Positions 11,422 through 22,134 of a DNA stretch of 64,000 nt are shown here, one piece after another. The translations under genes were made by a program, and so were the position numbers. The notes under the pieces were generated by a model. The model worked only from the letters and a program-made list of their open reading frames with translations, was not told the origin of the DNA and made no database searches. Position 1 is the stretch's first letter. Each line of letters starts with the position of its first letter. This stretch comes from Sophora flavescens (Eukaryota > Streptophyta > Magnoliopsida > Fabales > Fabaceae): positions 104,244,210 through 104,308,209 of the forward strand of contig CM061063.1 of NCBI GenBank assembly GCA_030762895.1, read 5' to 3'.

Positions 11422-13860
11422 CTATGCCCAAAAGAACCAAACTAGTAGCAGAACCAAACTTTTTGTCAATATCATGGTTTCAAATTGCGGTCCGCAACCG
11501 CTAATGCGGCCGCAATATTGCGGTTGCGGCACTCACCGCAACGGCATCAGGCCGCAATTGCGGTGTGATTTGAAATCACCCGTAACGGCCGCAACGTAAC
11601 ACCGTTTCGTCCGCAATGTAACGCGTCGGAGGCCATAACGGACCGCATCAGACCGCAATAGAGCTTATGTTTGGTCGTTGTCCTCTGCTGCCTCGCTCCA
11701 GATCCGTGCGGGTGCAGTTCTTCCTCCTCGATTCGTTCTTCTAATCCTAAGATTCGTCCCTCTGCCTCTACTCTGCTATGTTAATATCTTGTTAGATCTT
11801 GGGAGGGCGGGGCGTTTCGGGGTTGTGATTTGGGGGTGAGTTACGGTGGTGGGTGGAAGCGCATGCGGCTGTGAGGGAGATTTGTAAGGAGATGATTTGT
11901 GAGGAAAAATGGCATTTTCGGTGGCATTTTCGGTGCAAGGGAGAGAAAGAAATTAGTCTCTAAAAGGAAGGTTTTTCACTTTTCATGATGCAGAGAGGTT
12001 AGAGAACTTTCAAGAAGAGTAGGTGGTCAGGGTGAGGTGTCGTGAGAATGAAGGGATTCAAAGGGATTATGAATTTATTATAATACAATATAATATATTA
12101 AAACAAATTACTGGGCCATTTTTTTGTATAATAAAAGAGTGGGTGGCCCATTGGCCATGGTGACTGCCGTGGAATGTGTAGTCAAGGGGTCAAGGGATTA
12201 TAATTTAATTAGCAAAAAACAAATTGCTGGGTTTTTCTTTTTTCTTTTTGTATAAATTATTAAAATTGTAAGTTTAATGAATTATTTGTTGATGTTTATT
12301 TTATAAATATTGGTGACAATGTGACACTAGTTCCTTTTTAATTGTGATTTGTATATATTAATATATTTTTAAATTTCTCACTTTCTTACTTCTTTGTTAA
12401 TTTTGTATTTATGAGTGCTTAAAATGTTTATTTATAATAATATTTTTCACTATAATTAAAGTTAAATTATTCATAAATATAATGCAATATCTTAAAAATG
12501 AATATAAATTTATAGAACACTATTAATAAAAAGATATATAAAGAATTGCAAAATTTATCTTCTTTTTTTTCCATTTTGTGCAAACATAAAATTATTTCAC
12601 GTCGCAACGACCGCATCACGCATCGCAGCAGCTGCAATAGCCGCAATCGCAGCGACCGCAACCGCGACCGCATCCGCGACCGCAACCGCAATTTAGAACC
12701 TTGGTCAATATCTCTCCCTTGTAAGAGGCACCATTCTTTGCTGTGCCGATTTCACCTCTCCCCTTGTTTTTCCCATTCTGGGAACTTCCTTCAGCTGAAT
12801 CCACAAAATACAAATAATAATTGTTATTAATGCCAAAATCTGCTAACAGTTGAGCCAAAGTGGCGAGGAAAAAAAAAGGTTCCAAAATGGATCATTACCA
12901 TCAGGACTGGGAGAAGGGTTGATGGTGCCACCACTGGAGTTGGAGTTCTGACCCAGTTGGTTAAAAGCTTGAGCTTCTGCTGACTTAGGATCCAAGTGAA
13001 GAAGTGCTGCTCAAATCAGTTCAAATTGAAATTCTTAAAATAAAATCAGACTCCAAATAGTTTCAATCCAGAGTTGAATTTCAACACTGAGATAGCTTCA
13101 GCAATAGACAAAATTTGGCAGATTTAAGTCCTATTCTTTTTCTTCCTTATAACATGTTATTGTCAAGTTATGAAAGAGAAAAGACAAGTTATTTCACTAC
13201 ATGACTTGTAGACCAGTTCATAGCCTATGGAAAATGATCTGCGTTTATTGAAACAGCTTAATTAAATGCTTATTCAATAAGCTTTTTTAAATAAGCAAAA
13301 ATAAATTATTTTTATAAACTTCTCTGAGAAGCTTATTGCAATAAGGTAACATGAGATTATATGAAGATCATAACCGATTTTATAAACTATTTGTACAAGT
13401 TTATTTTTTGCTCTTCCAAATATTATATCCGTCTATGCTCTTGTACTTCTCAAGGAAAATGATATGATCCAAATAAAAAATGGGATTGATAAAACATACC
13501 AGGACATTGTGAGAAATTATCAGGAGCTTTGCAAAGAGAAGGCAGGCCAAGAGCAAGTGTGATATTAATCTTTAAGCCAAGGTCAGGATCATCCCTATCT
13601 TTTACAATAAGACAGACACACTTCTTATTGTTGATGATGACTTGTTTGAGACCACTACAACAATCTGGTGTGGGAGATTTGGCATCACCACCAACATATG
13701 GCAGACATGTTGCTACACCAGTCAGTTGTTCTGCACATTTCTGCTTCTGTTCAGCTGAATCCCCTTTTGCATGACTAATAATCAATAACAAAGCAATAGC
13801 TAAAACTAGCAAGTGGGGTAGACTAGTTGTGAGGTACTTGGAACTGGAAGCCATTTTCAT
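11422..13860 (-). pseudogene. GPI-anchored non-specific lipid transfer protein (YLS3/LTPG-like) gene, terminal exon split by a transposon
   Basis: Exons on the minus strand: 13860-13500, 13006-12899, then 12794-12704 continuing at 11464-11422 once the 1,230-bp insertion is disregarded. All phases agree and the uninterrupted frame would be 603 nt (200 residues). Residues about 12-33 are a signal peptide. The eight-cysteine fold is complete: C42, C52, C67-C68, C81, C83, C110, C119. LPYVGGDAKSPTPDCCSGLK is typical of the YLS3/LTPG branch. Exon 3 gives a Ser/Gly/Asn-rich linker; beyond the insertion come 13-14 hydrophobic residues (SLVLLLVWFFWA) and TAG, a classic GPI-attachment tail. Such proteins bind lipids at the cell surface and act in cuticle lipid export (family knowledge). 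As the DNA stands, translation would enter the transposon and stop near 12616, replacing the tail with about 28 Cys/Gly/Arg-rich residues. The product could still be secreted, so 'altered gene' is an alternative to 'pseudogene'. Confidence 0.85.
11474..12703. mobile_element. Non-autonomous Mutator-like element with GC-rich subterminal repeats
   Basis: 1,230-bp element flanked by an exact 9-bp duplication, GTCAATATC at 11465-11473 and 12704-12712; 9 bp is the length typical of Mutator. Ends are inverted: ATGGTTTCAAATTGCGG on the left and CCGCAATTTAGAACCTTG on the right. Both subterminal zones are arrays of GCGG/CCGC motifs (11486-11660 and 12600-12690). The interior has no transposase. A GC-rich, UTR-like stretch at about 11670-11940 differs from the AT-rich remainder. 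The element lies in the last exon of the lipid-transfer-protein gene. Confidence 0.8.
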
Positions 13861-13930
13861 TTTTGATGAATTAATGTGTGGAGATAGATTATAAGGTATA
13901 TGGAATAATCAATAATGTTTAGTCTTTGAG

Positions 13931-13938
13931 TATTTATA
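13931..13938 (-). promoter_or_regulatory. TATA box of the lipid-transfer-protein gene
   Basis: TATAAATA on the minus strand, about 70 bp upstream of the ATG at 13860, a normal plant core-promoter spacing. Confidence 0.6.
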
Positions 13939-14849
13939 CAGTGCAGGGTGGTATAAATAGAAAAAAAGTAAGTTGTTTATGCTACATGTGAAATGTCTGC
14001 CATAGGTTTGAATTTATTATAAATTGGAATTGGAAGGTAGTGTAGTGTTACAATTTAGAAAATTTATGTTTAGAAAAATTCTATTTGGTTGTGGAAGGAG
14101 ACTAGGAGGTGAGGATAAAATAATCCTGTCGGAGTGAATCCACTGAAGCCCACTTGGGTCGGAACAATTCAATTTTGTCCAGAATAGTGTTTTCTCACTT
14201 TACTTAAAACTATGCCTCTTCACATTTAGGCCAAGTATATAAAAAATAAAGTAGGATTAATAGTAATCAGATGATCAAAATTGTGTATATTATTTGACAT
14301 TACTATTTTGTACAACTCAAATTGTCCTCTAACGAGTTATATTATTCAAAAAGTAAAACGTTTTTATTTTTTCTGTAGATGATGTTGATAACTTGGTACA
14401 GAGAAAATAATAGTATGCAAGTGCAAGAATAACCCAGGGAAAACAATAACATGCAAGTCCATGAATATAGAAGCCTCGCTGGGATATAGTTTCATAATCA
14501 AAGAGAATTCTTGAGTTAATTCCGTAACACTCTTTCTCACTCTTACACTTTAACTAATAAAGATGTCCTTGCTTTTTCACTTTGAACTTTTATTCACTTC
14601 AGAGGAGTATTATCTTTGATTATTAGTTGTAATTTATACACATAGTACACATTATTAAGTAAAAATTTATACATTATTAGTAGGTATTAAACTACTATAC
14701 AAAGATTGATGTATTACAATCATTTTTGTTGATTATTAATCGATTATTAAAACAATCAAGTATATTCGAAAATCTACCAAGCATAATTCAACCTCTTAAG
14801 ATTCAGGTCATTTTTATGAAATCTGAATATTGACAAGACCTGGATAATT
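13939..14849. other. Upstream intergenic region of the lipid-transfer-protein gene
   Basis: AT-rich DNA with no gene or clear repeat recognised. Confidence 0.45.
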
Positions 14850-15240
14850 CGAGTAAAGTATTAGTTTGATCCTTAAAATTGATATTATCAATCAATTTGA
14901 TTCCTTCTATTACGAAAAAAATTAATCTCGGACTTTGACAATCATCCATCAATTTGATCTTTGATGTTAGTGCACATCAGTCCAACTTAATAAAGTGTTT
15001 CATGTGACAAGTTAAGCACCAATTTGACACCTACATGGCAAAAACCTATCAAAACGATTTCGTTTAACCTTTGTTAAAACAAAAATAAACAAACAAACGA
15101 CAGTGTTCGCTGCAATTCAACTTTCAGGAAACAAATTGATCAATTGAGCCAAATTTTAGGGATTAAATTAACCAATTGGACTAAGTTTCGGGAATTGAAT
15201 TTTTTTTTAAAGCAGTTTCAAGAATTGAATTGATGTTACA
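14850..15240. repeat. Old dispersed repeat, inverted relative to the copy at 16.3-16.65 kb
   Basis: The sequence contains GTAAAGTATTAGTTTGATCC, CACCAATTTGACACC and ACGATTTCGTTTAACC. Read on the minus strand it follows, in order, the phrases of the region at 16330-16650 (ccctaaaa-cttggtcca, cctgaaagttgaattgca, ggtgtcaa, acatgtcac). The two are diverged copies of one repeat in opposite orientation. Class is unknown; a Mutator-type MITE is possible. Confidence 0.45.
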
Positions 15241-15360
15241 CTTAAAGTAAAAAGCAAAAAACATTGCATATTTGACTATAAATACTCCTCCATTTTTTCG
15301 AAAAGATTGTGCAAGAAGTTGCAGCCAAGGACATTTTGCTTTCTACCCACATGTCCCAAA

Positions 15361-15790
15361 TTTTTTTTTTACTAAAAAAGATATTCATTCATTCAAATTG
15401 GTAAAATACATCGAAAACAACACAAATTTAACATTGTTAAAAATCGAAAAGGATGAATATGTAAACAAACTCACAACACTCAGGTTAATAGCATAACACG
15501 GCAAAGTACCTACAAATGTGACAAAATCAAAGTGACCAGAATACCCATGCCTCCGGATCTGTAACGTTGACGCAAGACTTTATTGAATCTATAATGGATC
15601 GAAGCTGATATGTCAATCTGAACCAAACGAACACCGCAACAAGATGAAAAATCAAACGACGCTGCAACAAAACGACGAACAAAACATTGCAGCACGCAGA
15701 TGACGAAAACACGAAAAAACACGAAAGAAAAACCAGATCTATGTGGAAAAATCACTTATTTAGATAAAAGGAGAAGTATAATCTGAGGCT
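15361..15790 (-). repeat. Poly(A)-tailed retroposon-like repeat
   Basis: On the minus strand this runs from a T-rich leader-like segment to a 3' end GAATGAATGAATATC followed by TTTTTTAGT and an A-run (T-run at 15360-15371 on the plus strand). The poly(A) end suggests a SINE or truncated LINE. No convincing target duplication was found. The open frame at 15755-15510 lies inside it and matches no family I know. Confidence 0.4.
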
Positions 15791-16199
15791 GAATAAAAAA
15801 CCTAACTCTAGGTATGCTTGATTCTCGTTTATTTTGCATGGGTTTTGGTTTATGTCCCCATGTTCTTGTTTTCTTTTTTATTTTATTAATAAATTTATGG
15901 TGAGTTGTCACATTCCTTAAAAAAAAATTGCAAAATGAAATATTTTCATTAATGCTTAAGTTGGTCTTACAAATGTAACCTTAAAGAACATTAACAAAAA
16001 ATTTTCTATAACAAGTAACTAAAACTTCCTTGAAGACTATTTATAGAAAGTATCAATGTCATAAGTATGAAGCACCCTTCACAACCATCAATATAAAAAA
16101 AAATAAAAAATATGTCCAATGAATTATAAATTGAGACATTACCAACAACAGTTTTCCAAAATTGGGGAAATTTCAAAACTTTTCTCTCCTAATGGTAAA

Positions 16200-16660
16200 A
16201 CGAAATCATTTTAGACACCTAACTTATTTTTTACAAAGGTTAAACGATATCATTTTGGTACACGGATTTGAAAAATGAAGGAGGTGTTTGCAGCCAAAGT
16301 TATAATACTTTCGATCTTTTCTTCGAGTATAACATTGATTTACTCCCTAAAACTTGGTCCAACCTATCAATTTGGTCCAACAGGTCACTTTGGTCCTTGA
16401 AAGCTGAATTGCAACCAATATGCTGTTTGGTTTTGGTTCTTTTTTTTAGTTAAATGATGTGGTTTTGATGTGGGTTTGCTATATTGGTGTCAAGCTAGCA
16501 TTTAACAATTAACATGTCACGTGAGATTACCCACTAATGCCATATACCAAATTAATTGACAGTTATCAAGGTTAAAGATTGAAATTTATCTTTTATGTTT
16601 GGTAATGCAGGAGATTAAATTAAGTGATAGTGCCAATTTCAGAAACCAAATTCTTCTTTT
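16200..16660. repeat. Old dispersed repeat, partner of 14850-15240
   Basis: See the partner copy. This one keeps the order 'cttggtccaacc', 'gaaagctgaattgcaacc', 'tgtcaagctagcatttaac' and 'acatgtcacgtgag' on the plus strand. It is non-coding. Confidence 0.4.
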
Positions 16661-18021
16661 ACTAATTTACACTCGGCATATCAAGTCATAACTTATAGTC
16701 TTCCTGTCCCTGCCACATCTACTACAGGTAAACTAATATGATCAGAAACTTAATACATTGTGAAGAGAAAAGTGGTGTTGGTCTACAAAGCAGGCGTCAT
16801 GGTTTCAAGATTTCCAATCTGTGAATAGATGAATGCTCAGCATTATTATATAATTGAATCGAAAACCAGATGTGGAATTCTTTATAAAAATCCAAAATGT
16901 TGTTAATCATAGACCTCAGTAAACGCTACTTGCACTAACGGGTTGGTTAGTTAGGGGCCTTGTGGCTGGGATTTATATCCTCTAACTTTGTGAAGGGAAA
17001 ATATAGGTGACTTTAATATATTTTGGGAGAGAAATAGGTGAGAGAAAAATAGGAAAATAAGATGAGAGAAGTTAATATAGGAAAGAGATAGAAAGTCACG
17101 TGACTTTTGACACAAAAAAGTTAGTGGATTGGGATCCCTAAGGCTGCCATCATGCACAAGAATGTCACACATCCTGCTTTCTCTGACTTGCTTACAAAGG
17201 CATTCTAGATAACCACTACATCAATATCTTGTGCAATATTTGGAAATACGCGAGAGATTCAAATCACCCTGTAGTTGTTATAGTGAGTGTCCAAACTTGA
17301 AAATTGGTTTTTCTCCACTAAAATAAACGGACAAAAATGGAAGACCTACTAGACCTTAGACATAAAATTCAAAATTGTTAAACTGGGCCATGCCATCATT
17401 GATAAGGACACTGATGAATAGCTTCGGAGGCTCCTGAAGGGTCAGTGATGACTGATGAGTGTGTTGCTAAGCATAAATTAGGTTTAATTACTTTATTTGG
17501 TCCTTAATATATTTTTTTTGAAAATATTCAAATAGATACTTCAACTTTAAAAGTTTGTTAAATGATCCTTCATACACGTCTACGCTGGAGTTTCGTTTGG
17601 ATTTTCAAAAAGTATATAGATCTATTTAAATTTTTTAAAAAAGTATTGAGACCTATTTGACTTTTTTAAAGAGTTAAGGGACTTACAAATATACGAGTAA
17701 ATGTAATACTTAGGAAACTATAACACAAACTTATCAAAATACTAATAGAGATGTATGAGTTATTCAATTACAAATTTTTAAGTTTAATGTCATATATGAA
17801 TTTTTTTTCATAAAGTTTAGGAGCAACGAAGTAATTGAACCTATAAATTACATATCTATCTTCAGTGTAGGATAGGAGGAATTGTGCCTTATTTGATCTT
17901 AATGAGCAGTAACTAGCAACATTTCTTACACGCACACAGGTTCTTGACATAGTCTTTACCTACTTTTCTATAATCTAGTGCATACATTCAAGCACCGTTT
18001 AGACTTTAGTCTTTTTATTCC
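16661..18021 (+). promoter_or_regulatory. Upstream region of RLP1, with a probable MITE
   Basis: Segments at 17236-17268 and 17917-18100 match the RLP2 upstream block (21914-22130). There they are adjacent; here they are about 650 bp apart. That extra DNA contains a MITE-like stretch (about 17480-17715) with ends ATTTGGTCCTTAATA and GAGTTAAGGGACTT that resemble inverted repeats. No other gene was seen. Confidence 0.5.
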
Positions 18022-18028
18022 TATATAT
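18022..18028 (+). promoter_or_regulatory. Probable TATA box of RLP1
   Basis: TATATAT in the context CCTATATATGACACATG, about 170 bp before the start codon. The same context is kept in the duplicate at 22062-22068 (CTATATATGGCTCATG), which supports it as the core promoter. Confidence 0.5.
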
Positions 18029-18195
18029 GACACATGTTGAAATATCACTAACTATGTCAGCGACCATCATTAATAATCATAAATTTCACATTTAAGCCCT
18101 ACTATGATAGGCACTGCACTAGTACTAAATACCAACTTTGCACCATCAAATCGTGGATTGAACCTTTTTTTTCCCCCTAGTGTTACTGCATCCTC

Positions 18196-20997
18196 ATGGC
18201 AGCCCTATGTGCAACTCAAGTTCTTCTCTTGATCATGTCCCTTGTAACAATTGTCCACTTCAGTTCATGCAAAGCAGCAAGCCTCAACATGACTTGCAAT
18301 GAGAAAGAAAGAAATGCACTCCTCAGCTTCAAGCATGGACTAGCAGACCCTTCAAACAGGCTCTCAACATGGTCTGAAGAAGTGGATTGCTGTAAATGGC
18401 CAGGAGTTAGATGCAACAATGTCACAGGTCAAGTCATGGAACTCAATCTTAGCACACCCCTTGATTCTCCTTACATGGAGTTAGGTGGTGAGATTAGTCC
18501 TTCCTTGCTTGAACTAAAATCTTTGATTCACTTGGATCTAAGTTTAAATTATTTTGTCCGTACTCAAATTCCAAGCTTCCTTGGCTCAATGAAGGGCCTA
18601 AGATACTTGGACCTTAGCTTAAGTGGGTTCATGGGACTAATCCCTCATCAGCTAGGAAATCTCTCAAACCTTCAGTACCTTAATCTTGCTTACAATTATG
18701 CTCTTCAGGTGGATAACCTTAATTGGATATCAACACTTTCTTCCTTAGAATACCTTGATTTGAGTGGTGTGGACCTTCATAAAGAAGTTGATTGGCTTCA
18801 AGTAGTCACTACAGTTCCTTCTCTTTCAGAACTACACTTGGAGAACTGTCAAATCAATAACTTAACCTCACCAAATGGGAAAACCAACTCCACATATCTC
18901 CAAGTGCTTGATCTTTCAAATAACAATCTCAATCAGGAACTCCCTTCATGGCTCTCCAATCTCAGTACAAATCTTGTACAACTTGTTTTGCGCAGCAACT
19001 TTCTTCATGGTGAAATCCCTCAAATGATCTCAAGCCTTCAGACCTTAAAAACTCTAGACTTGCAGGGCAACCAACTAAGTGGGGCAGTTCCAGATTCACT
19101 AGGCCAGCTCAAGCATCTTGAAGTTCTGGATCTTAGTAACAATACCATCACAGGTCCAATTCCCTCATCATTTGCAAATTTATCATCCTTGAGGACTTTA
19201 AATCTGTGTCACAACCAAATCAATGGGACTATTCCCAAGAGTCTTGGATTCCTCAGAAACCTGCAGGTATTAAATCTTGGAGCTAATTCTCTGACTGGTG
19301 GTATGCCTGTAACTCTAGGAATTCTCTCAAATTTAGTGACATTAGACCTTTCATCTAATATATTGGTGGGACCAATAAAAGAATCAAACCTTCAAAAACT
19401 TTTCAAGTTAAAGGAGCTGAGGTTGTCTTCAACAAACCTGTATCTCAGAGTCAATTCTAGTTGGGTGCCGCCTTTTCAACTCGAATATGTTTTAATGAGC
19501 TCCTGTGGAGTAGGGCCAAAGTTTCCAGCATGGCTAAAAATGCAAAGTTCCCTCAAGGTGTTGACAATATCCAAGGCAGGTATCTCAGACTTGGCTCCAA
19601 GTTGGTTTTGGAACTTGACTTTACAAATTGATTTCCTTGATCTGTCTAACAATCTGATTAGTGGAGACCTGTCTAATGTCTTCCTAAATTCCAGCATCAT
19701 AAATTTGAGTTCTAATCTATTCAAGGGTCAATTGCCAAGTGTGTCTGCAAATGTTGAAGTGCTGAATATTGCCAACAACACAATTTCTGGACCAATTTCT
19801 CCTTTTTTCTGTGAAAAGAGGAATGCTACTAATAAGTTAACCGTGCTTGATGCTTCAAATAATGTCTTATCTGGTGATCTTGGTCACTGTTTGGTGCATT
19901 GGCAAGCTTTAATGCATTTGAACTTGGGTGGAAACAATTTGTCTGGTGAAATCCCAAGCTCCATTGGATACTTATCTGCACTCGAGTCTTTGCTGTTAGA
20001 TAACAATGGCTTTTCTGGTTATATTCCTTCAACTATGCAAAATTGCTCTATGTTGAAGCTCATTGACATGGGGAACAACCAAATTTCTGACACATTACCA
20101 TCCTGGCTGTGGGAACTGCAATATCTAATGGTTCTTCGTCTACGATCCAATAAGTTCAAAGGCGGTATTACTCAGAAGATGTGTCAACCTTCTTCCCTTA
20201 TTGTGCTGGATCTTGCCAACAACAGCCTGTCAGGAACCATTCCAAATTGTTTGGATAACTTGAAGGCAATGACTGGTGAAGATGACTTCTCTGGTAACCC
20301 TTTGAAGTATTACTATGGCTTTGACTTCAACTATAACAACTATAGAGAAAGCCTTGTTTTAGTTCCCAAAGGAGATGAATTAGAGTACAGAGACAACTTG
20401 ATACTAGTGAGAATGATTGATCTTTCAAGTAATAAGCTGTCTGGAGCTATTCCATCTGAAATCTCCAAGCTATCTGCTTTGAGGTTTTTGAACTTGTCTA
20501 GAAACTATCTTTCTGGAGAGATACCAAAATACATGGGAAGAATGAAATTGTTAGAATCACTTGATCTCTCATTGAACCACATTTCTGGTGAAATCCCACA
20601 AAGCTTATCTGATTTGTCCTTTCTCAGTTTCCTGAATCTATCATTCAACAACTTATCTGGCAGAATTCCCACAAGCACCCAACTTCAGAGCTTTGAAGCA
20701 CTTAGCTACACAGGTAATCCTGAAATTTGTGGTCCTCCCGTGACCAATAATTGCACAAGTGGGGAAGAATTGTTGGTGAGTGCTTCTGTTGGACAGGATT
20801 ATGGAAGTTTCTTTGACACATCAGATTTTTATATGGGAATGGGAGTTGGATTTGCAGCAGGATTTTGGGGTGTTTGCAGTGTTATTTTCTTCAACAGAAC
20901 TTGGAGGCATGCTTATTTTCGTTATCTTGAACACTTGAAAGATCTGATTTATGTGAACATAGTCTTAAAGGTAAGAAGGTTAATTGCTAAATTATAA
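18196..20997 (+). CDS. Leucine-rich repeat receptor-like protein (EIX2/RLP family), RLP1
   Basis: Intact single-exon frame of 933 residues, the usual size for an RLP. Plan: signal peptide (1-27), N-terminal LRR cap with CNEKERNALLSFKHGL and DCCKWPGVRCNN, a long run of plant extracellular LRRs (LxxLxxLDLSxNxLxGxIP) from about residue 80, an island domain at about 690-735 (with KYYYGFDFNYNN), further LRRs to about 815, a juxtamembrane acidic spacer, one membrane helix at about 880-899 and a short basic tail (VRRLIAKL). There is no kinase domain, so signalling would need a partner kinase such as SOBIR1/BAK1 (family knowledge). Many N-glycosylation sites (NLS, NNL, NNT) fit an ectodomain. Likely role is cell-surface perception of a microbial or developmental ligand; the ligand is unknown. 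The ATG at 18196 opens the signal peptide. Confidence 0.93.
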   Translation: MAALCATQVLLLIMSLVTIVHFSSCKAASLNMTCNEKERNALLSFKHGLADPSNRLSTWSEEVDCCKWPGVRCNNVTGQVMELNLSTPLDSPYMELGGEISPSLLELKSLIHLDLSLNYFVRTQIPSFLGSMKGLRYLDLSLSGFMGLIPHQLGNLSNLQYLNLAYNYALQVDNLNWISTLSSLEYLDLSGVDLHKEVDWLQVVTTVPSLSELHLENCQINNLTSPNGKTNSTYLQVLDLSNNNLNQELPSWLSNLSTNLVQLVLRSNFLHGEIPQMISSLQTLKTLDLQGNQLSGAVPDSLGQLKHLEVLDLSNNTITGPIPSSFANLSSLRTLNLCHNQINGTIPKSLGFLRNLQVLNLGANSLTGGMPVTLGILSNLVTLDLSSNILVGPIKESNLQKLFKLKELRLSSTNLYLRVNSSWVPPFQLEYVLMSSCGVGPKFPAWLKMQSSLKVLTISKAGISDLAPSWFWNLTLQIDFLDLSNNLISGDLSNVFLNSSIINLSSNLFKGQLPSVSANVEVLNIANNTISGPISPFFCEKRNATNKLTVLDASNNVLSGDLGHCLVHWQALMHLNLGGNNLSGEIPSSIGYLSALESLLLDNNGFSGYIPSTMQNCSMLKLIDMGNNQISDTLPSWLWELQYLMVLRLRSNKFKGGITQKMCQPSSLIVLDLANNSLSGTIPNCLDNLKAMTGEDDFSGNPLKYYYGFDFNYNNYRESLVLVPKGDELEYRDNLILVRMIDLSSNKLSGAIPSEISKLSALRFLNLSRNYLSGEIPKYMGRMKLLESLDLSLNHISGEIPQSLSDLSFLSFLNLSFNNLSGRIPTSTQLQSFEALSYTGNPEICGPPVTNNCTSGEELLVSASVGQDYGSFFDTSDFYMGMGVGFAAGFWGVCSVIFFNRTWRHAYFRYLEHLKDLIYVNIVLKVRRLIAKL

Positions 20998-21190
20998 GGT
21001 TACCTGCTAAGAAGTGAGGGACATCACAAGGTGCCATTCTTGCCAAGACAAAATTTGGGAAGGTGGCCTTTATATATGTTGATACGATGTGTTCTCCTCT
21101 GTTTAGTTACTTTCTTTTGTAATATAAGTTAGGAAAATTGAGAGCTTGATAGTAATGTTTGTAGAATCAATTATAACAAGAATTTATATT
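20998..21190 (+). other. 3' UTR of RLP1, conserved in the broken duplicate
   Basis: ACCTGCTAAGAAGTGAGG onwards, through CACAAGGTGCCATTCT and AAATTTGGGAAGG, is repeated at 63481-63640 after RLP2. This shows the duplication included the 3' UTR. Confidence 0.7.
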
Positions 21191-21200
21191 CTCAAATATA

Positions 21201-21836
21201 TGTTGAGAATCAAGGTTTAGAGAAGAAGAATGAGAGAAAGTTGAGAGAAATTGAAAAAGTGTATATTGATCAAAATGGTAAAAGTGAGAATTACAATGTA
21301 ATCTAGGCTTATATAGCCAAGTAAATCATCTAATACTATAGCTAATTCTAACTAACTATGACAAATTCTAACTATCTTAGCAGCCAAGCTGGAATGTGTA
21401 CATAACACTTCCAGCTTGGGATGATCAATACAAATGCATATCCAGAAAAAACACAATGATGATGCCAAGAACACATTGGCAAGACACGCAGGCCAACAAA
21501 TGCTTAACCGCCGTAAGAGGCAGAAGCTTCAAGTGCTTAACCACTATACAAGGTAGAAGCTAAAAATTATCAAAGCCAATTAAGGCACAAGGCTTAAACA
21601 TCTTGAGTAGAACTAAGTGTAACGAATTCTAACTATCTTATAGTCATTATATGCAAATAAAGCGTTGTATTCTGCATTTCTAATCCACACTAATCAACCA
21701 CTGGGATTGAAAATTCTTAAATTTGGGCTTTTAGGCCTAACTCGGTCCCACGAAACCACCTTGTAAGGTGAGGATTGTCTTAAGTTTTATAAGCATTGCT
21801 TAGGCCATATCTCTAGTCAATGTGGGATTCTTAACA
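21201..21836. repeat. LTR-like or TRIM-like remnant downstream of RLP1
   Basis: The segment begins TGTTGAGAATC and ends GATTCTTAACA, an 11-bp imperfect inverted terminus as in LTRs. The flanks (ATATA and CACTC) do not form a target duplication, so it may be two overlapping old repeats rather than one solo LTR. The right part on the minus strand (AGAATCCCACATTGACTAGA) resembles widespread legume TRIM-type LTRs. It interrupts the RLP1-RLP2 spacer. Confidence 0.4.
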
Positions 21837-21913
21837 CACTCCCTCACTTTTGCCAGGAGAACTGCAGCCTTGCCCGTTAGTGTGACTGATGGTACTATGG
21901 TAGCAACGCATTC

Positions 21914-22130
21914 CCCTCTATTTGGAAATACACGTGAGAAGAGATTCAAACAACATTTCTTACAGACAGGCACACAGATTCTTCACGTACTTATTTTTCT
22001 ATAATCTACAGTGCATACATTCAACTTCAAGGCCCGTTTAGACTTCAGACTTTTTTATTTCTATATATGGCTCATGTTGTTGACATACCACTGTCCATGT
22101 CTGCCACCATCAATAATGTTCACAAATTTC
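21914..22130 (+). promoter_or_regulatory. Promoter-like remnant of the duplicate RLP2
   Basis: Matches RLP1 upstream DNA: ATTTGGAAATAC, CAACATTTCTTACA, TTTTCTATAATCTA, GTGCATACATTCAA, the CTATATATG box and CCATCA-TAAT. Homology ends at about 22130; the RLP2 coding sequence resumes 29 kb away at 51320 because of nested insertions. Confidence 0.65.
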
Positions 22131-22134
22131 TCTA

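Noticed and set aside
12467..12691. Arg/Leu-rich minus-strand frame in the Mutator-like element
   Set aside because: It is a translation of the CCGC-type subterminal repeats, not a gene.
15510..15755. 81-residue minus-strand frame in the poly(A)-tailed repeat
   Set aside because: It ends inside the repeat, has no recognisable domain and overlaps another chance frame.
16951..17172. 73-residue minus-strand frame upstream of RLP1
   Set aside because: No domain, no homologous frame in the RLP2 upstream block, and AT-rich random composition.
21201..21836. Clean solo LTR
   Set aside because: Termini are LTR-like but the flanks do not match, so I list it only as a remnant.
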